A stretch of DNA of 37,401 nucleotides, taken from assembly GCA_030065265.1 (NCBI GenBank), contig JASJCW010000011.1, positions 1-37,401 of the forward strand, given 5' to 3'. The position numbers and the translations under genes were made by a program. This document shows, piece after piece, positions 15,371 through 24,608 of the stretch. The notes under the pieces were generated by a model that was not told where the DNA came from, made no database searches, and worked only from the letters and a program-made list of their open reading frames with translations. The DNA comes from Prochloraceae cyanobacterium. GTDB taxonomy: Bacteria; Cyanobacteriota; Cyanobacteriia; Cyanobacteriales; JASJDA01. Within the stretch, counting starts at the first letter, position 1. Each line of letters starts with the position of its first letter.

Positions 15371-16145
15371 CTCCCTCAAAAATGCAGTATATCTAATCGG
15401 TGCCGGGCCTGGCGATCCCGAATTACTGACCGTTAAAGCACAGAAAATTATTTCCGCAGCAGATGTAATTTTATATGCCGATTCTCTCGTACCTCGAGCG
15501 ATTTTACAAACTGCCAAACCCGAAGCAGAATTAATTCCTACCGGGAATAAAACCTTAGAGGAAATAGTTCCTTTAATGGTTGAAAGGGTAAAAAAAAATT
15601 TAGCAGTAGTGCGACTTCATTCGGGAGATCTTAGTCTATACAGTGCCATTCACGAACAAATTGCAGCCTTAATTGAAGCCGAGGTTGATTTTGAATTAAT
15701 TCCCGGAATAAGTGCCTATCAAGCAGCAGCAGCCAAATTAAATGCAGAATTAACTATTCCCGGACTGGTACAATCAATTATTTTAACTCGCATTAGCGGT
15801 AGTGCGTCTCGAGTCCCAGAAAAAGAAGAATTAGCGACTCTGGCCGCCCATCAAGCTAGTTTGTGCCTCTATTTAGCTGCTCGTCACGTTGAAAAAGCGC
15901 GGCTCGAGTTACTCAAACATTATCCCCAAGATACTCCAGTAGCAGTTTGTTTTCGCGTTGGCTGGCCGGACGAAAAAATTTGGCTCGTTCCCCTAGAAAG
16001 TATTGCAGAAATTACTCGACAAGAAAGACTTATTAGAACCACCCTATATATAATTAGTCCTGCTTTGAAAGAAATAGGAAAAAATGTTCCCGCTCAAAGA
16101 TCCCGTCTCTATCATCCCGAACATTCTCACTTATTTCGACCGTAG
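15360..16145 (+). CDS. cobM: Precorrin-4 C11-methyltransferase
   Basis: 261 residues from a GTG that overlaps the end of lgt by 11 bases. The protein is a tetrapyrrole methylase: [20 protein letters not shown] near the N-terminus binds S-adenosylmethionine, and [18 protein letters not shown] and [19 protein letters not shown] are typical of the CobM/CbiF branch. It methylates precorrin-4 (or its cobalt form) at C11 in corrin ring synthesis, leading to cobalamin or pseudocobalamin. No other cobalamin gene is in the window, as is usual for scattered cyanobacterial cob genes. Downstream, 16146-16295 has only short degenerate GAGGTT-type repeats. Confidence 0.92.
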   Translation: MKTNSLKNAVYLIGAGPGDPELLTVKAQKIISAADVILYADSLVPRAILQTAKPEAELIPTGNKTLEEIVPLMVERVKKNLAVVRLHSGDLSLYSAIHEQIAALIEAEVDFELIPGISAYQAAAAKLNAELTIPGLVQSIILTRISGSASRVPEKEELATLAAHQASLCLYLAARHVEKARLELLKHYPQDTPVAVCFRVGWPDEKIWLVPLESIAEITRQERLIRTTLYIISPALKEIGKNVPAQRSRLYHPEHSHLFRP

Positions 16146-16295
16146 GAGCATGGAGGTATAACTGAGGTTAGAGGTTGGAGGTTCAAGTATCATATTTAGT
16201 CTTACTAATTTTCAATTAATGAATCAAATTCAAACTTAAAACTCGCTACTTAAAACCCTCTTGCCTCTTGCCTAGCTAGGGTTTGCTTTAAAATA

Positions 16296-18107
16296 CTAAC
16301 GATTTCTTCTGCCATCTGGCATGATCGCGCCTCTAGTATTAGCCCGTCTGAGGTTAGTTCCTCTTAAGTTAGCACCTTTAAGGTTAGCGTAACTGAGATC
16401 CGTACCCCGCAGATCGACCCGAGTCAGATCGGCACCGCGCAAGTCAGCGTGAGAAAGATCGGCACCCCGCAAACTAGTTCGCGTCAGATCGGCACCGCGC
16501 AAGTCAGCATGAGCCAATTGAGCGTAATTGAGAGAAGTGCGCTCTAAATTTGCCCCTGCAAGGTTAGCAAATTGCAGATCTGCACCCTTAAGGTTAGCAA
16601 AATTTAAGGCCGAGCTGGCTAAATTAGCTTCTTTGAGATTAGCACCCCAAAAGTTTGCGCCCCAAAGGTCAGCCGTTCGCAAATTAGCTTTTTTCAAGTC
16701 AGCCCCAGACAAATTAGCACCGGCCAAGTTAGCTGATTGCAAATTAGCTCGACTCAGGTCGGCATTTTCTAAGTTAGCTCCTCCCAATTGAGCTTCACCC
16801 AATTGATGACTGAAAAAATTAGCTTCTGCTAGTTCGGCATTTTGAAGGTTAGCACCGACTAAATTAGTTCCGGCTAAATTGGCACCGGCTAGTTTCGCAC
16901 CGACTAAATTAGTTCCTTTGAGATTAGCCTCAGCGAGTTTTGCACCTTCAAGGCTCACCCCAACCAAGTTAGATCCTTCGAGATCTGCCGATATCAGACT
17001 GCAACGATCGCACTCTCCAGTCGAAAGCAAGCGATTGTAAGCACCGCCAGCACCTTGATAAATTGATATAGAGCTGCCGATTACTGCTGCTGCGCTAACA
17101 GTACCCAGGCCCAACCAAACTGCCGCTTTGCGATCCTTCAATCCCTGCCAATAATGTTGTATTTTATTATTCTTGGTAGATCTTATTGATTTGAGAGCGT
17201 TGAGAGCTGCGGCCGCATCTTGATAACGCTCTTTTTGTTTGAAAGCGACCATTTTCTGCAACCATTTTATTAAAGGATTATCTAATTTTGGTGCAATTTG
17301 TCGCACTTTAAACCCAGCACTATCGCCGATTAATTGACCGATTTGAGTTGATTTAGTTTGAGAGAACAAACAAATTAGGGTAACTCCCAAACTGTACAGA
17401 TCCGATGCTAAGGTCAATTGACGGTTGTAAATCTGTTCTGGAGGCATAAAGCCTAACGTGCCTTTAACGGTGCTGCTAGCGGCTATTTCTGGGGATTCAG
17501 CTCTAGACCAACTGAAGTCTACTAAATAAACCTCTATGCGCTCTGCTTCGCAATTAACCAAAATATTTTCTGGTTTAATGTCGCCGTGAATCACCGGAGG
17601 ATTTTGCTGCTGTAAATAGACTAATATTTCTAAAAGGGCGATCGCGATTTGTTCGACTTGTTTGGCAGTATAGTCATTTTTTTCTGCTAGGGAAATACCT
17701 GGTTTATATTCGGTTACCAAGCAAAAACCTTCTGCAGTTTCAAAGGAATTGAGATAGCGAGGGATATTTTCTAGGTCGAGTTGTTGCAACAACTTCATTT
17801 CTGCCTCGTAGGCTTCGTATCCAGCCCAACTTGCACCGGAGTTAGCAAACTTGAATTGTTTAATGACAACTAATTCGTTCGTGTCTGCTCGCGTCGCTAG
17901 GTAAGTGAGGCAACCACCCACAGGATTCGAGCCTAATTCTTTCTCAATTCTATAGCCGTAAGGTTCAAAGTCAATTCGATCGCTCCCCCCAGAGCGGATC
18001 TCTTGGCGATCGCTTTTTTGGATTGAAGATTGTTGGGGATTAATATTTTGAATGGCATCGATCGCACTATTCAATCCCGATCGCAGGGAATCTTTAAAGT
18101 TTTGCAT
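16296..18107 (-). CDS. Ser/Thr protein kinase with pentapeptide repeats
   Basis: 603 residues. The kinase domain spans about 46-310: Lys in ELVVIKQF, catalytic loop VIHGDIKPENILVN (HGD instead of HRD) and DFSWS in place of DFG, then GTLGFMPPEQ. HGD and a varied DFG also occur in other cyanobacterial kinases of this type, so activity is likely. Residues about 330-352 (WLGLGTVSAAAVIGSSISIY) are one membrane span, and residues about 365-595 are pentapeptide A(D/N)LxX repeats forming a right-handed beta-helix. The layout matches the SpkB-like membrane kinases of cyanobacteria. Substrate unknown. It is convergent with cobM and followed on the same strand by no close gene. Confidence 0.93.
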   Translation of the reverse strand: MQNFKDSLRSGLNSAIDAIQNINPQQSSIQKSDRQEIRSGGSDRIDFEPYGYRIEKELGSNPVGGCLTYLATRADTNELVVIKQFKFANSGASWAGYEAYEAEMKLLQQLDLENIPRYLNSFETAEGFCLVTEYKPGISLAEKNDYTAKQVEQIAIALLEILVYLQQQNPPVIHGDIKPENILVNCEAERIEVYLVDFSWSRAESPEIAASSTVKGTLGFMPPEQIYNRQLTLASDLYSLGVTLICLFSQTKSTQIGQLIGDSAGFKVRQIAPKLDNPLIKWLQKMVAFKQKERYQDAAAALNALKSIRSTKNNKIQHYWQGLKDRKAAVWLGLGTVSAAAVIGSSISIYQGAGGAYNRLLSTGECDRCSLISADLEGSNLVGVSLEGAKLAEANLKGTNLVGAKLAGANLAGTNLVGANLQNAELAEANFFSHQLGEAQLGGANLENADLSRANLQSANLAGANLSGADLKKANLRTADLWGANFWGANLKEANLASSALNFANLKGADLQFANLAGANLERTSLNYAQLAHADLRGADLTRTSLRGADLSHADLRGADLTRVDLRGTDLSYANLKGANLRGTNLRRANTRGAIMPDGRRNR

Positions 18108-18265
18108 ATTTTTCCTATGGTATTTTTCGATCTGGTTGCCTTCCTCTAATGGTGGGTATTTTTTCTCGAAAATTCTCGGGTTTTTTGTAATTCTTTATAA
18201 TTGTTTTGAATCTGAATTGAGTGCGTAACCTTTTCTCTTTTGCTCGGGCCAAAACTTAAATTTTT

Positions 18266-18856
18266 TTAACTGTGAATTCTCGGTTCTGAATATAAAGTCG
18301 CTATTATATTGCTTTCAATTCTTGCTAATTGGTCTAAACGTTCGGCGACGATATTTTTCTCAAAATAGGTATCGGCTAATACGCAATAAGTTGCATAATG
18401 ACGGGCTTCTGATTTAACTAAAGAACGGTAAAATTTAGCTAATTCGACATCGGCAATGTTTTCAGCGAGTAAGAATAATCTTTCGTGAGAACGCGCTTCA
18501 ATTAAAGCCGAAATAAGTAAAGAATCTAACAATCTAACTGGTTCTTGATGGCGAATTTGACTTTTGAGTTGAGAGCCGTAGGGTGGAGCGTTCAGGGGAG
18601 CTAAAGCAATTGCTCTTTTTTCTAAGAATTGATTGACTAGAGCGAAATGTTCTAATTCTTCTCGAGCTATTTCTGTTAACTCTTTAACTAGCTGTCCGTG
18701 TCTGGGGTAGCGAAACATTAAACCGATCGCTCCGCTTGCGGCTTTGAGTTCGCAATGGGAATGATCTAGTAAAATAGTATCTAGATTGGCGATCGCAGCC
18801 TCGAGCCAAGCTAAGCTAGTAGAGGTTTGTAGGATGTTAATTTTAGCAGTTACCAA
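18266..18856 (-). CDS. miaE: tRNA-(ms2io6A)-hydroxylase, MiaE-like
   Basis: 196 residues, all-helical, with the two Glu/His clusters of a non-haem di-iron ferritin-like enzyme: REELEHF and SEARHYATY, plus EARSHERL. MiaE hydroxylates the isopentenyl group of 2-methylthio-N6-isopentenyladenosine at position 37 of tRNAs, using oxygen. The gene stands alone on this strand, 158 bases before the kinase start. The 271 bases on its other side, up to 19127, show no gene. Confidence 0.88.
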   Translation of the reverse strand: MVTAKINILQTSTSLAWLEAAIANLDTILLDHSHCELKAASGAIGLMFRYPRHGQLVKELTEIAREELEHFALVNQFLEKRAIALAPLNAPPYGSQLKSQIRHQEPVRLLDSLLISALIEARSHERLFLLAENIADVELAKFYRSLVKSEARHYATYCVLADTYFEKNIVAERLDQLARIESNIIATLYSEPRIHS

Positions 18857-19127
18857 TTGTACTTAAGCTCCAAATTTGACGGGAAATCCGAGAACGAATA
18901 ATGCTGTTTTTTATGATAAACTGTGTTTTTTTCAATCCCGCTAAAGCAAAAAAGTAATCAAATCTGGGAATAATAGCAATAGGGGCGACAAAAAAAAGCA
19001 AGAAGTCTCAGTCAAAATCTTTCGGGTTTAGGTGTTAAAATCGATTGAGAATTTAACTCAAAATGACTTCTAATTTAAAAAATACATCCAAATGTAGTTA
19101 ATATAATAAGGATTACTTGAAACAAAA

Positions 19128-19883
19128 ATGACCCATCGCCGTATATTTATTGGTGACGTACACGGTCACTACGATTCGCTTGTTGCTTTATTGGAGGCGA
19201 TCGCGCCAGGTAAAGAAGATAATGTCTATTTCCTTGGAGATTTGATCGATCGCGGCCCGAAAAGTGCTGAAGTAGTAGAACTTGTCATTAAAAATAATTA
19301 TCATTGTCTGCGCGGCAATCACGAAGATATGCTGCTCGATGTTGTTGGCAACGGACAACAAATGTCGATGGAGGGCTTTCAAGCTTGGCTTTACAGTGGC
19401 GGTTATGCCACCATCAGCAGTTACGGTAATAGTATTCCACAAAATCACGTCGATTGGATGCGAAGTTTGCCATATTATCTCGATTTAGGCGATATTTGGT
19501 TGGTTCATGCTGGTCTTAATCCTCGTCTTTCTTTAGAAGAACAAACCCCCGATCAGTTTTGCTGGATTAGAGATGATTTCCACAGCATTGAAAAGCCTTA
19601 TTTTGAAGATAAACTAATTGTCACCGGACATACGATAACTTTTACTATTCCCGGGGTAGAACCGGGTTATTTGGCTGCTGGCCCTGGCTGGCTGGATATT
19701 GAAACGGGAGCTTATCATCCCAATAGTAATTGGTTGACTGCTTTAGATAAAACTAACGATTTAGTTTATCAAATTAATACCCGCCAAGGTAAAATCAGAA
19801 CCATTCCCCTTGCAGAAGCGACGATTGAAATAGACCCTTCTAAGATCGCTCTGAAAAAGGCGAAAAGGAAAATACGCTCTTAA
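19128..19883 (+). CDS. Metallophosphoesterase (PPP-family phosphatase)
   Basis: 251 residues. All metal-binding motifs of the PPP superfamily are present in order: GDVHGHYDS, GDLIDRGPKS, RGNHEDML, LVHAGLNP and VTGHT. This points to a serine/threonine phosphatase or a diadenosine-polyphosphate hydrolase-like enzyme with two divalent metals. The C-terminal ~40 residues (AEATIEIDPSKIALKKAKRK) are basic and probably flexible. It is convergent with bioB, 21 bases away. The exact substrate cannot be told from sequence. Confidence 0.9.
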   Translation: MTHRRIFIGDVHGHYDSLVALLEAIAPGKEDNVYFLGDLIDRGPKSAEVVELVIKNNYHCLRGNHEDMLLDVVGNGQQMSMEGFQAWLYSGGYATISSYGNSIPQNHVDWMRSLPYYLDLGDIWLVHAGLNPRLSLEEQTPDQFCWIRDDFHSIEKPYFEDKLIVTGHTITFTIPGVEPGYLAAGPGWLDIETGAYHPNSNWLTALDKTNDLVYQINTRQGKIRTIPLAEATIEIDPSKIALKKAKRKIRS

Positions 19884-19904
19884 TTGCCAGAGTAAGATCT
19901 AAGA

Positions 19905-20936
19905 TTAATTAATTACTGGCCCCGCAAAATTAGGTTCGGTTGCGGCGAGATGCTCGACTGCTTCTAAAACAAATCCCGCATCGGCGATTGTTTCTAAATC
20001 CGCTCGGGCTGCTTGTCCGGCTGTTGTCAGGTAATCGCCAATAAAAATCGAATTAGCCGGATAAAGTCCTAGAGGTTGTAGCGATCGCAAGTGTACTTCC
20101 CTGCCCCCAGCAATGCGGATTTCTTGACTCGGGAGTAAAAAACGGAACAAACACAAAACTCGCAAACAATAACGAGGGTTGAGTAGATTCGATTTTTCGG
20201 CTAGAGGAGTGCCCGAGATGGGAATTAGAAAGTTGATCGGAACGCTGGTTACTTCTAATTCTCGCAACGCCAAAGCTAAGTCGATAACGTCTTCAAAAGA
20301 CTCTCCCATACCGACTATACCCCCAGCACAAGTCCCCATTCCCGCGGCCTTAACATTTCTTAAAGTTGCTAGTCTTTCGGCAAAATTATGGGTACTACAA
20401 ATTTGAGAATAATATTCTGCTGAAGTATTAAGATTGTGATTGACCCGATCTACTCCTACTGCGGCCAGACGCTTGCTTTGTGCTTCGCTTAAAATTCCCA
20501 AACAAGCACAAATTTTAAGATCGTATTTAGCTCTAACTTGGCCAATCGAGTCTAGAATTCGACTAAAAACTAACTCCCCAGGCGATCGCCCCGAAATTAC
20601 CAAACAAAAAGTCCCTGCTTTCAATTTTGCCGCCCGATCTGCTGCTTCGAGAATTTTCTCGGTAGCAATTAAAGGATATTTTTCGATTTCAGCTTCACTA
20701 ACAATCGATTGAGAACAATAGTTGCAGTCTTCGGGACACAAACCGCTTTGGGCGTTCAGCAGATAATGCAATCTGACTTTATTGCCCCAATAGTGACGGC
20801 GAACTCGATAAGCTGCGGCGAGCTGATCTAATAGTACCTCGTCGGGGGCTTCCAATACTGCTAATGCGGAGGAGCGATCGATCTCTTTACCAGCCAGGGC
20901 CAGATCTGCAAGCTGATTCCAATCGGGAAGGTTCAT
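19905..20936 (-). CDS. bioB: Biotin synthase
   Basis: 343 residues. The radical-SAM cysteines appear in [13 protein letters not shown] (CxxxCxxC). Other BioB landmarks are [44 protein letters not shown] and [15 protein letters not shown] (the Arg that helps bind the [2Fe-2S] cluster). It inserts sulfur into dethiobiotin to give biotin. The length is normal. No other bio gene is adjacent. Confidence 0.96.
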   Translation of the reverse strand: MNLPDWNQLADLALAGKEIDRSSALAVLEAPDEVLLDQLAAAYRVRRHYWGNKVRLHYLLNAQSGLCPEDCNYCSQSIVSEAEIEKYPLIATEKILEAADRAAKLKAGTFCLVISGRSPGELVFSRILDSIGQVRAKYDLKICACLGILSEAQSKRLAAVGVDRVNHNLNTSAEYYSQICSTHNFAERLATLRNVKAAGMGTCAGGIVGMGESFEDVIDLALALRELEVTSVPINFLIPISGTPLAEKSNLLNPRYCLRVLCLFRFLLPSQEIRIAGGREVHLRSLQPLGLYPANSIFIGDYLTTAGQAARADLETIADAGFVLEAVEHLAATEPNFAGPVIN

Positions 20937-21048
20937 AAATAATCTTACTTCAAGTTAAGCGATCGTAAATACCTAATATTTTATACAGGAGAAAAGTTCG
21001 ACAAAAGGTAATTACAAAAGTTTTTTTAATCTTTTCTCACTAAAACAA

Positions 21049-21537
21049 TCAATTGCTATGAGGATTTAATTGCATCATTTGCCAGGTTACAAAAGTTCCG
21101 ATCGGACTCCAAAGTAAGTGAGGAAAAATTAAATAAGCAGCGCGATCGTTTAAGGGAAAAACCAATAATGTTAAGATTAAACCAACAAAAAAAGTTATAA
21201 TTCCGCTAATCGTTCCAGCCTTAAGACTGCGTAATTTACAAATAATTGGAGTATAAACGAGAATAGATACTTCCCAAAGTAAATAACACCCCATTAAAAT
21301 CCAAGTATAGTTTTCGTTTGGAGCAGTTTCCCATACTTCGCTTGCTGAAATTGCACCGCAAGTAAAGATAAAAATCCAAATAAAAGGAATTGCCCATTCA
21401 AAAGTCAGCCAGGCCGGTCTGCGCAAGCGAGCGAACCAACGATAGTCTTCTGAAGAAACTGAAGCTATCGAATTAACTGCAAAAACCATTAAAAAGGTAA
21501 CGGCCGCAGTTGTCAACCAAGCAGGAAAAATATTCAT
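21049..21537 (-). CDS. TspO/MBR-family membrane protein
   Basis: 162 residues with five hydrophobic segments. RRPAWLTFEWAIPFIWIFIF and HLLWSPIGTFVTWQMMQLN are family landmarks. TspO/MBR proteins bind tetrapyrroles and other ligands; in cyanobacteria they are linked to stress and pigment regulation. The family's usual Trp-rich ligand pocket is partly visible. Inner membrane. It lies on the same strand as bioB, about 110 bases before it, with no obvious terminator between. Confidence 0.85.
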   Translation of the reverse strand: MNIFPAWLTTAAVTFLMVFAVNSIASVSSEDYRWFARLRRPAWLTFEWAIPFIWIFIFTCGAISASEVWETAPNENYTWILMGCYLLWEVSILVYTPIICKLRSLKAGTISGIITFFVGLILTLLVFPLNDRAAYLIFPHLLWSPIGTFVTWQMMQLNPHSN

Positions 21538-21644
21538 ATTTCTGAACTTAAATTTCTCAACCTATCTTATAGCTAAAAAACATCACAAAATCTCTCGAGC
21601 GGAGAAAATTTAAATTAATATTGTCTTGTTAGGAGGATATTCTG

Positions 21645-21821
21645 ATGAAAAAACAGTTATTGTCTTTGTATCAAAAGTATCAAGCAGCACCGATCGGGCA
21701 TCACAAACAATATTACCGTTCTCAACTCAAAAAGCTCCTTCTAAATAAACCTTGGTATTTAGAGCTTTTACCGGGATTAGAACCGAAATGGCGCAAACAA
21801 ATTAGAGAAGCTGTCAGCTAA
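21645..21821 (+). CDS. Conserved-looking 58-aa basic protein
   Basis: An ATG at 21645 is preceded by AGGAGG at the right distance (21631-21636), one of the strongest ribosome binding sites in the window. The product begins MKKQLLSLYQKYQ and ends RKQIREAVS. It is rich in Lys, Gln and Tyr, likely helical and soluble, with the motif KPWYLELLPGLEPKWR. A rho-independent terminator follows at 21848-21874, so it forms its own transcription unit between TspO and ggt. Family not recognised. Confidence 0.7.
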   Translation: MKKQLLSLYQKYQAAPIGHHKQYYRSQLKKLLLNKPWYLELLPGLEPKWRKQIREAVS

Positions 21822-21847
21822 AATTTAAATATCTCGAAATCAAAGAG

Positions 21848-21874
21848 ATCGTCCCATTGGGAGGCGATTTTTTT
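21848..21874 (+). terminator. Rho-independent terminator after the 58-aa gene
   Basis: ATCGTCCC-ATT-GGGAGGCGAT is an imperfect hairpin followed by a run of seven T. It also lies six bases from the convergent end of ggt. Confidence 0.7.
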
Positions 21875-21879
21875 ATTAA

Positions 21880-23649
21880 TCAATATCCGAGGGTTAAAGC
21901 ATCGAGTCTGCGAGGATCTGAAGCTCCATAGAGTCGATCGCCTAGTTTCATGATACTTTGAGTCGAACCGATCGCCGCATTTGTTTTGACAATGTTATGG
22001 CCTCTTCTGGTTAATAAACGGATCGTATCTCCATTTAAATCTTGTTCGATTTCGAGGCGATCGGGAAACCATTGATGATGGAAACGTACTGCATTTGTTG
22101 CCTCAGCAACGTTCATTTTATAGTCGATAACGTTAGTAATAATTTGCACCACAGTGGTAATAATTTTACTACCTCCGGGGCTTCCAGTAATTAAAAAAGG
22201 CTGATTGTCTTTAAGTACGATCGTTGGAGTCATTGAAGAGAGCATTCTTTTTTCTGGTGCGATCGCATTTGCTGCTCCACCTATCAAACCGTAATCGTTA
22301 GGAATTCCAGGTTTAGCAACAAAATCGTCCATTTCATTATTAAGTAAAATTCCCGTTCCTGGGACGGTAATACCAGTACCGTAATTAAAGTTTAGGGTAT
22401 AAGTATTAGCGACTGCATTGCCAGATCGATCGATGACAGAATAGTGCGTTGTTTGATTGCCTTCTCCTAGATTGTAAGGATTTCCGGGGGCAATTTCTCG
22501 AGCTGGAGTTGCACGATAATAGTTGATTTTCCTTCTTAATTTATCGGCATATTTTTTAGAGGTTAATTGACGAATCGGAACGGAAACAAAATCAGAATCT
22601 CCCAAATATTTCGAGCGATCGGCATAGGCCAATTTCATGCTTTCGGTCATTAAATGAATTGCTTGAGCGGTATTATGTCCTAAAGTCCCGAGGCGAAATC
22701 TTTCTAAAATATTTAAAATCTGAATTAAATGTATTCCTCCAGAACTTGGCGGTGGCATTGAAATTAATTCGTAGCCGCGATAATTTCCGGTAACTGGTTG
22801 ACGAATTACTGGCTCGTATTTGGCTAAATCTGCTTTAGTAATTATTCCGCCATTAGCTGCCATATCGGCAACAATTTTTTCGGCTATTGCTCCGCGATAA
22901 AAAGCATCTTTTCCATTTTTAGCTATTAATTTTAAACTGGCGGCTAAATCTTTTTGAATTAAAATTTCACCCTCTTGATAAACCGAGCCATCTGGTTTAT
23001 AAAATATATCCATACTAGGAGGAGAATCTGCCATTACTTGTTTATACAAAAGCAAAGAATCGCGAAAATATTCAGTAACTGGATATCCTTTTGAGGCTAA
23101 TTCTATTGCTGGTTTTAAGGCTCTTGCTAAAGAAATTGTGCCGTATTTTTCTAAAGCCATTATCATTCCTGCAACCGTACCCGGAACCCCTACCGAGAGA
23201 TGGCTGAATTTGACTTTTTTTTGGTTTACTTCCCCATTTTCGTCGAGAAACATATCTTTTGTGGCTGCGAGGGGAGCTTTTTCTCGATAGTCGATCGCCA
23301 GATTTTGATTGCGATCGGCTAAATGAATTAACATAAAGCCACCGCCGCCTAAATTACCGGCACGAGGTAAAGTTACTGCTAGTGTAAAGCCTACCGTAAC
23401 CGCAGCGTCGATCGCATTTCCGCCTTCTTTTAATACTTCTAAACCGGCTCGAGTCGCTAATGCTTCTTGAGTTGCTACCATGCCATTTCTAGAAGTAACG
23501 GGATGAAATCTATCCTCAAGATTGAAGGTCGGATTGACTTCTTGAGAGCAAATATTATTGGCAAAAAATATCTGAACTAAAATTACGATTGAGAATAAGA
23601 TGATTGGCTTTTTTTTAAGCAAAAATCTCCAGTTTTTAGGCCTTTTCAT
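21880..23649 (-). CDS. ggt: Gamma-glutamyltransferase
   Basis: About 589 residues from the ATG at 23649 (a TTG three codons earlier is also possible). An N-terminal hydrophobic segment (KKPIILFSIVILVQIFF) acts as signal or anchor for the periplasm. The autoprocessing nucleophile is the Thr in GNQTTHYSVIDRSGNAVANT; ITGSPGGSKIITTVVQI and GNLGGGGFMLIHLADR are further family motifs. The protein cleaves itself into large and small subunits and transfers or hydrolyses the gamma-glutamyl group of glutathione. It is convergent with the 58-aa gene. The 279 bases upstream, to 23928, hold no gene. Confidence 0.95.
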   Translation of the reverse strand: MKRPKNWRFLLKKKPIILFSIVILVQIFFANNICSQEVNPTFNLEDRFHPVTSRNGMVATQEALATRAGLEVLKEGGNAIDAAVTVGFTLAVTLPRAGNLGGGGFMLIHLADRNQNLAIDYREKAPLAATKDMFLDENGEVNQKKVKFSHLSVGVPGTVAGMIMALEKYGTISLARALKPAIELASKGYPVTEYFRDSLLLYKQVMADSPPSMDIFYKPDGSVYQEGEILIQKDLAASLKLIAKNGKDAFYRGAIAEKIVADMAANGGIITKADLAKYEPVIRQPVTGNYRGYELISMPPPSSGGIHLIQILNILERFRLGTLGHNTAQAIHLMTESMKLAYADRSKYLGDSDFVSVPIRQLTSKKYADKLRRKINYYRATPAREIAPGNPYNLGEGNQTTHYSVIDRSGNAVANTYTLNFNYGTGITVPGTGILLNNEMDDFVAKPGIPNDYGLIGGAANAIAPEKRMLSSMTPTIVLKDNQPFLITGSPGGSKIITTVVQIITNVIDYKMNVAEATNAVRFHHQWFPDRLEIEQDLNGDTIRLLTRRGHNIVKTNAAIGSTQSIMKLGDRLYGASDPRRLDALTLGY

Positions 23650-23928
23650 TATTTTCAAATTGAGTTGTCTAAAATACTTTAAAGCATTATCAGACAGTCA
23701 AATCGGGCAATATTTTTTGTAACTTAACTTAAATTTATTATTTGTAATAAAACTAACTTTTTTTTAAGATACAATAGAAATATAACAGCACAGTTATAAA
23801 TGTTTCGATCGCAGTTGTATTGCTGTTGCAAACAAATATAAACATTTAAATAATTTCTAATAGCAACCAAGACAGTCAATCAAAATTGCAATCGAGATCG
23901 ATCGAGCATGACTAGAGGGGAAAATATT

Positions 23929-24462
23929 ATGAATGCTTGGGAAATAATCGATAGATACAACACGCAACAATTCGATTTTGTTGCCGTTTATCTTCACGAA
24001 ATTAATTTACAAAATGTCAATTTAAGCAGAATCAATTTAAGTCAAGCAGATTTGAGTTCTGCAGATCTCAGAAATAGCGATCTTTCCGGTGCAACTTTAG
24101 AAAGAGCTAATTTAACCGATGCTGACTTGAGAGGGGCTAATTTAGTCGGAGCTAACTTAGTTGAAGTCAATTTAATCGGTGCAGATCTGGCCTTTGCCGA
24201 TCTTTCCGGTGCGGATCTTGCGGGTGCAGATCTGCGATGTGCTAACTTAATCGGTGCTAATTTAACTGGGGCGAATATAACCGACGTTAACCTTAACGGT
24301 GCCGATCTAAAAGATGCCAACTTAACTAATGCTAAATTAGCAGGAACAGATATTAGCGTAGCAGATTTATCGGGGGCCACTCTCGAAAAAGCAGATCTAA
24401 TTAAAGGAGACAGGAAACGCGCCCATACTTCCCATAATTGGATTTCTTGGTCTGGAAATTGA
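23929..24462 (+). CDS. Pentapeptide-repeat protein
   Basis: About 177 residues. The start at 23929 is chosen because AGAGGGG lies about 8 bases before it; an ATG seven codons earlier has no such site. Residues about 25-165 are uninterrupted A(D/N)LxX repeats (for example ADLRNSDLSGATLERANLTD), folding as a right-handed quadrilateral beta-helix. There is no signal peptide, membrane span or extra domain. Function unknown; some such proteins mimic DNA or bind gyrase, but nothing here supports that. A hairpin follows at 24481-24507. Confidence 0.85.
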   Translation: MNAWEIIDRYNTQQFDFVAVYLHEINLQNVNLSRINLSQADLSSADLRNSDLSGATLERANLTDADLRGANLVGANLVEVNLIGADLAFADLSGADLAGADLRCANLIGANLTGANITDVNLNGADLKDANLTNAKLAGTDISVADLSGATLEKADLIKGDRKRAHTSHNWISWSGN

Positions 24463-24480
24463 AGCTAAATAAAACTAAAT

Positions 24481-24507
24481 TGGACGAGGCAATTATTACT
24501 TCGTCCA
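24481..24507. terminator. Hairpin between the pentapeptide gene and tRNA-Leu
   Basis: TGGACGA (24481-24487) pairs with TCGTCCA (24501-24507). On the minus strand it is followed by ATTTAGTTTTATTT, fitting an end for the M48/tRNA-Leu transcript. It can also serve the pentapeptide gene on the plus strand. Confidence 0.55.
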
Positions 24508-24526
24508 GTTTACAATCTTTATTCAG

Positions 24527-24608
24527 TGGGCAGAGTCGGACTCGAACCGACACGGCCGAAGCCGCCACATTTTGAGTGTGGTGCGTCTACCAATTTCGCC
24601 ATCCGCCC
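24527..24608 (-). tRNA. trnL: tRNA-Leu (CAA)
   Basis: 82 bases on the minus strand. Acceptor stem GGGCGGA/TCTGCCC with one G-T pair, D-loop AAATTGGTAGACGC, anticodon stem CCACA/TGTGG with loop CTCAAAA (anticodon CAA), a long variable arm GCGGCTTCGGCCGT and T-arm GGTTCGAGTCC. Class II structure as expected for Leu. The first 22 bases also encode the end of the upstream M48 peptidase gene. Confidence 0.95.

Noticed and set aside
16146..16295. Short GAGGTT-type and CTCTTGC-type repeats as an element
   Set aside because: They are degenerate heptamer-like spacer repeats, also seen at 31100-31135, with no clear unit boundaries.
16528..16791. 87-residue plus-strand ORF in the kinase
   Set aside because: It is also an antisense shadow of pentapeptide repeats.
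24042..24380. 112-residue minus-strand ORF
   Set aside because: It is the antisense of the periodic pentapeptide repeats, which stay open on both strands because of their composition.
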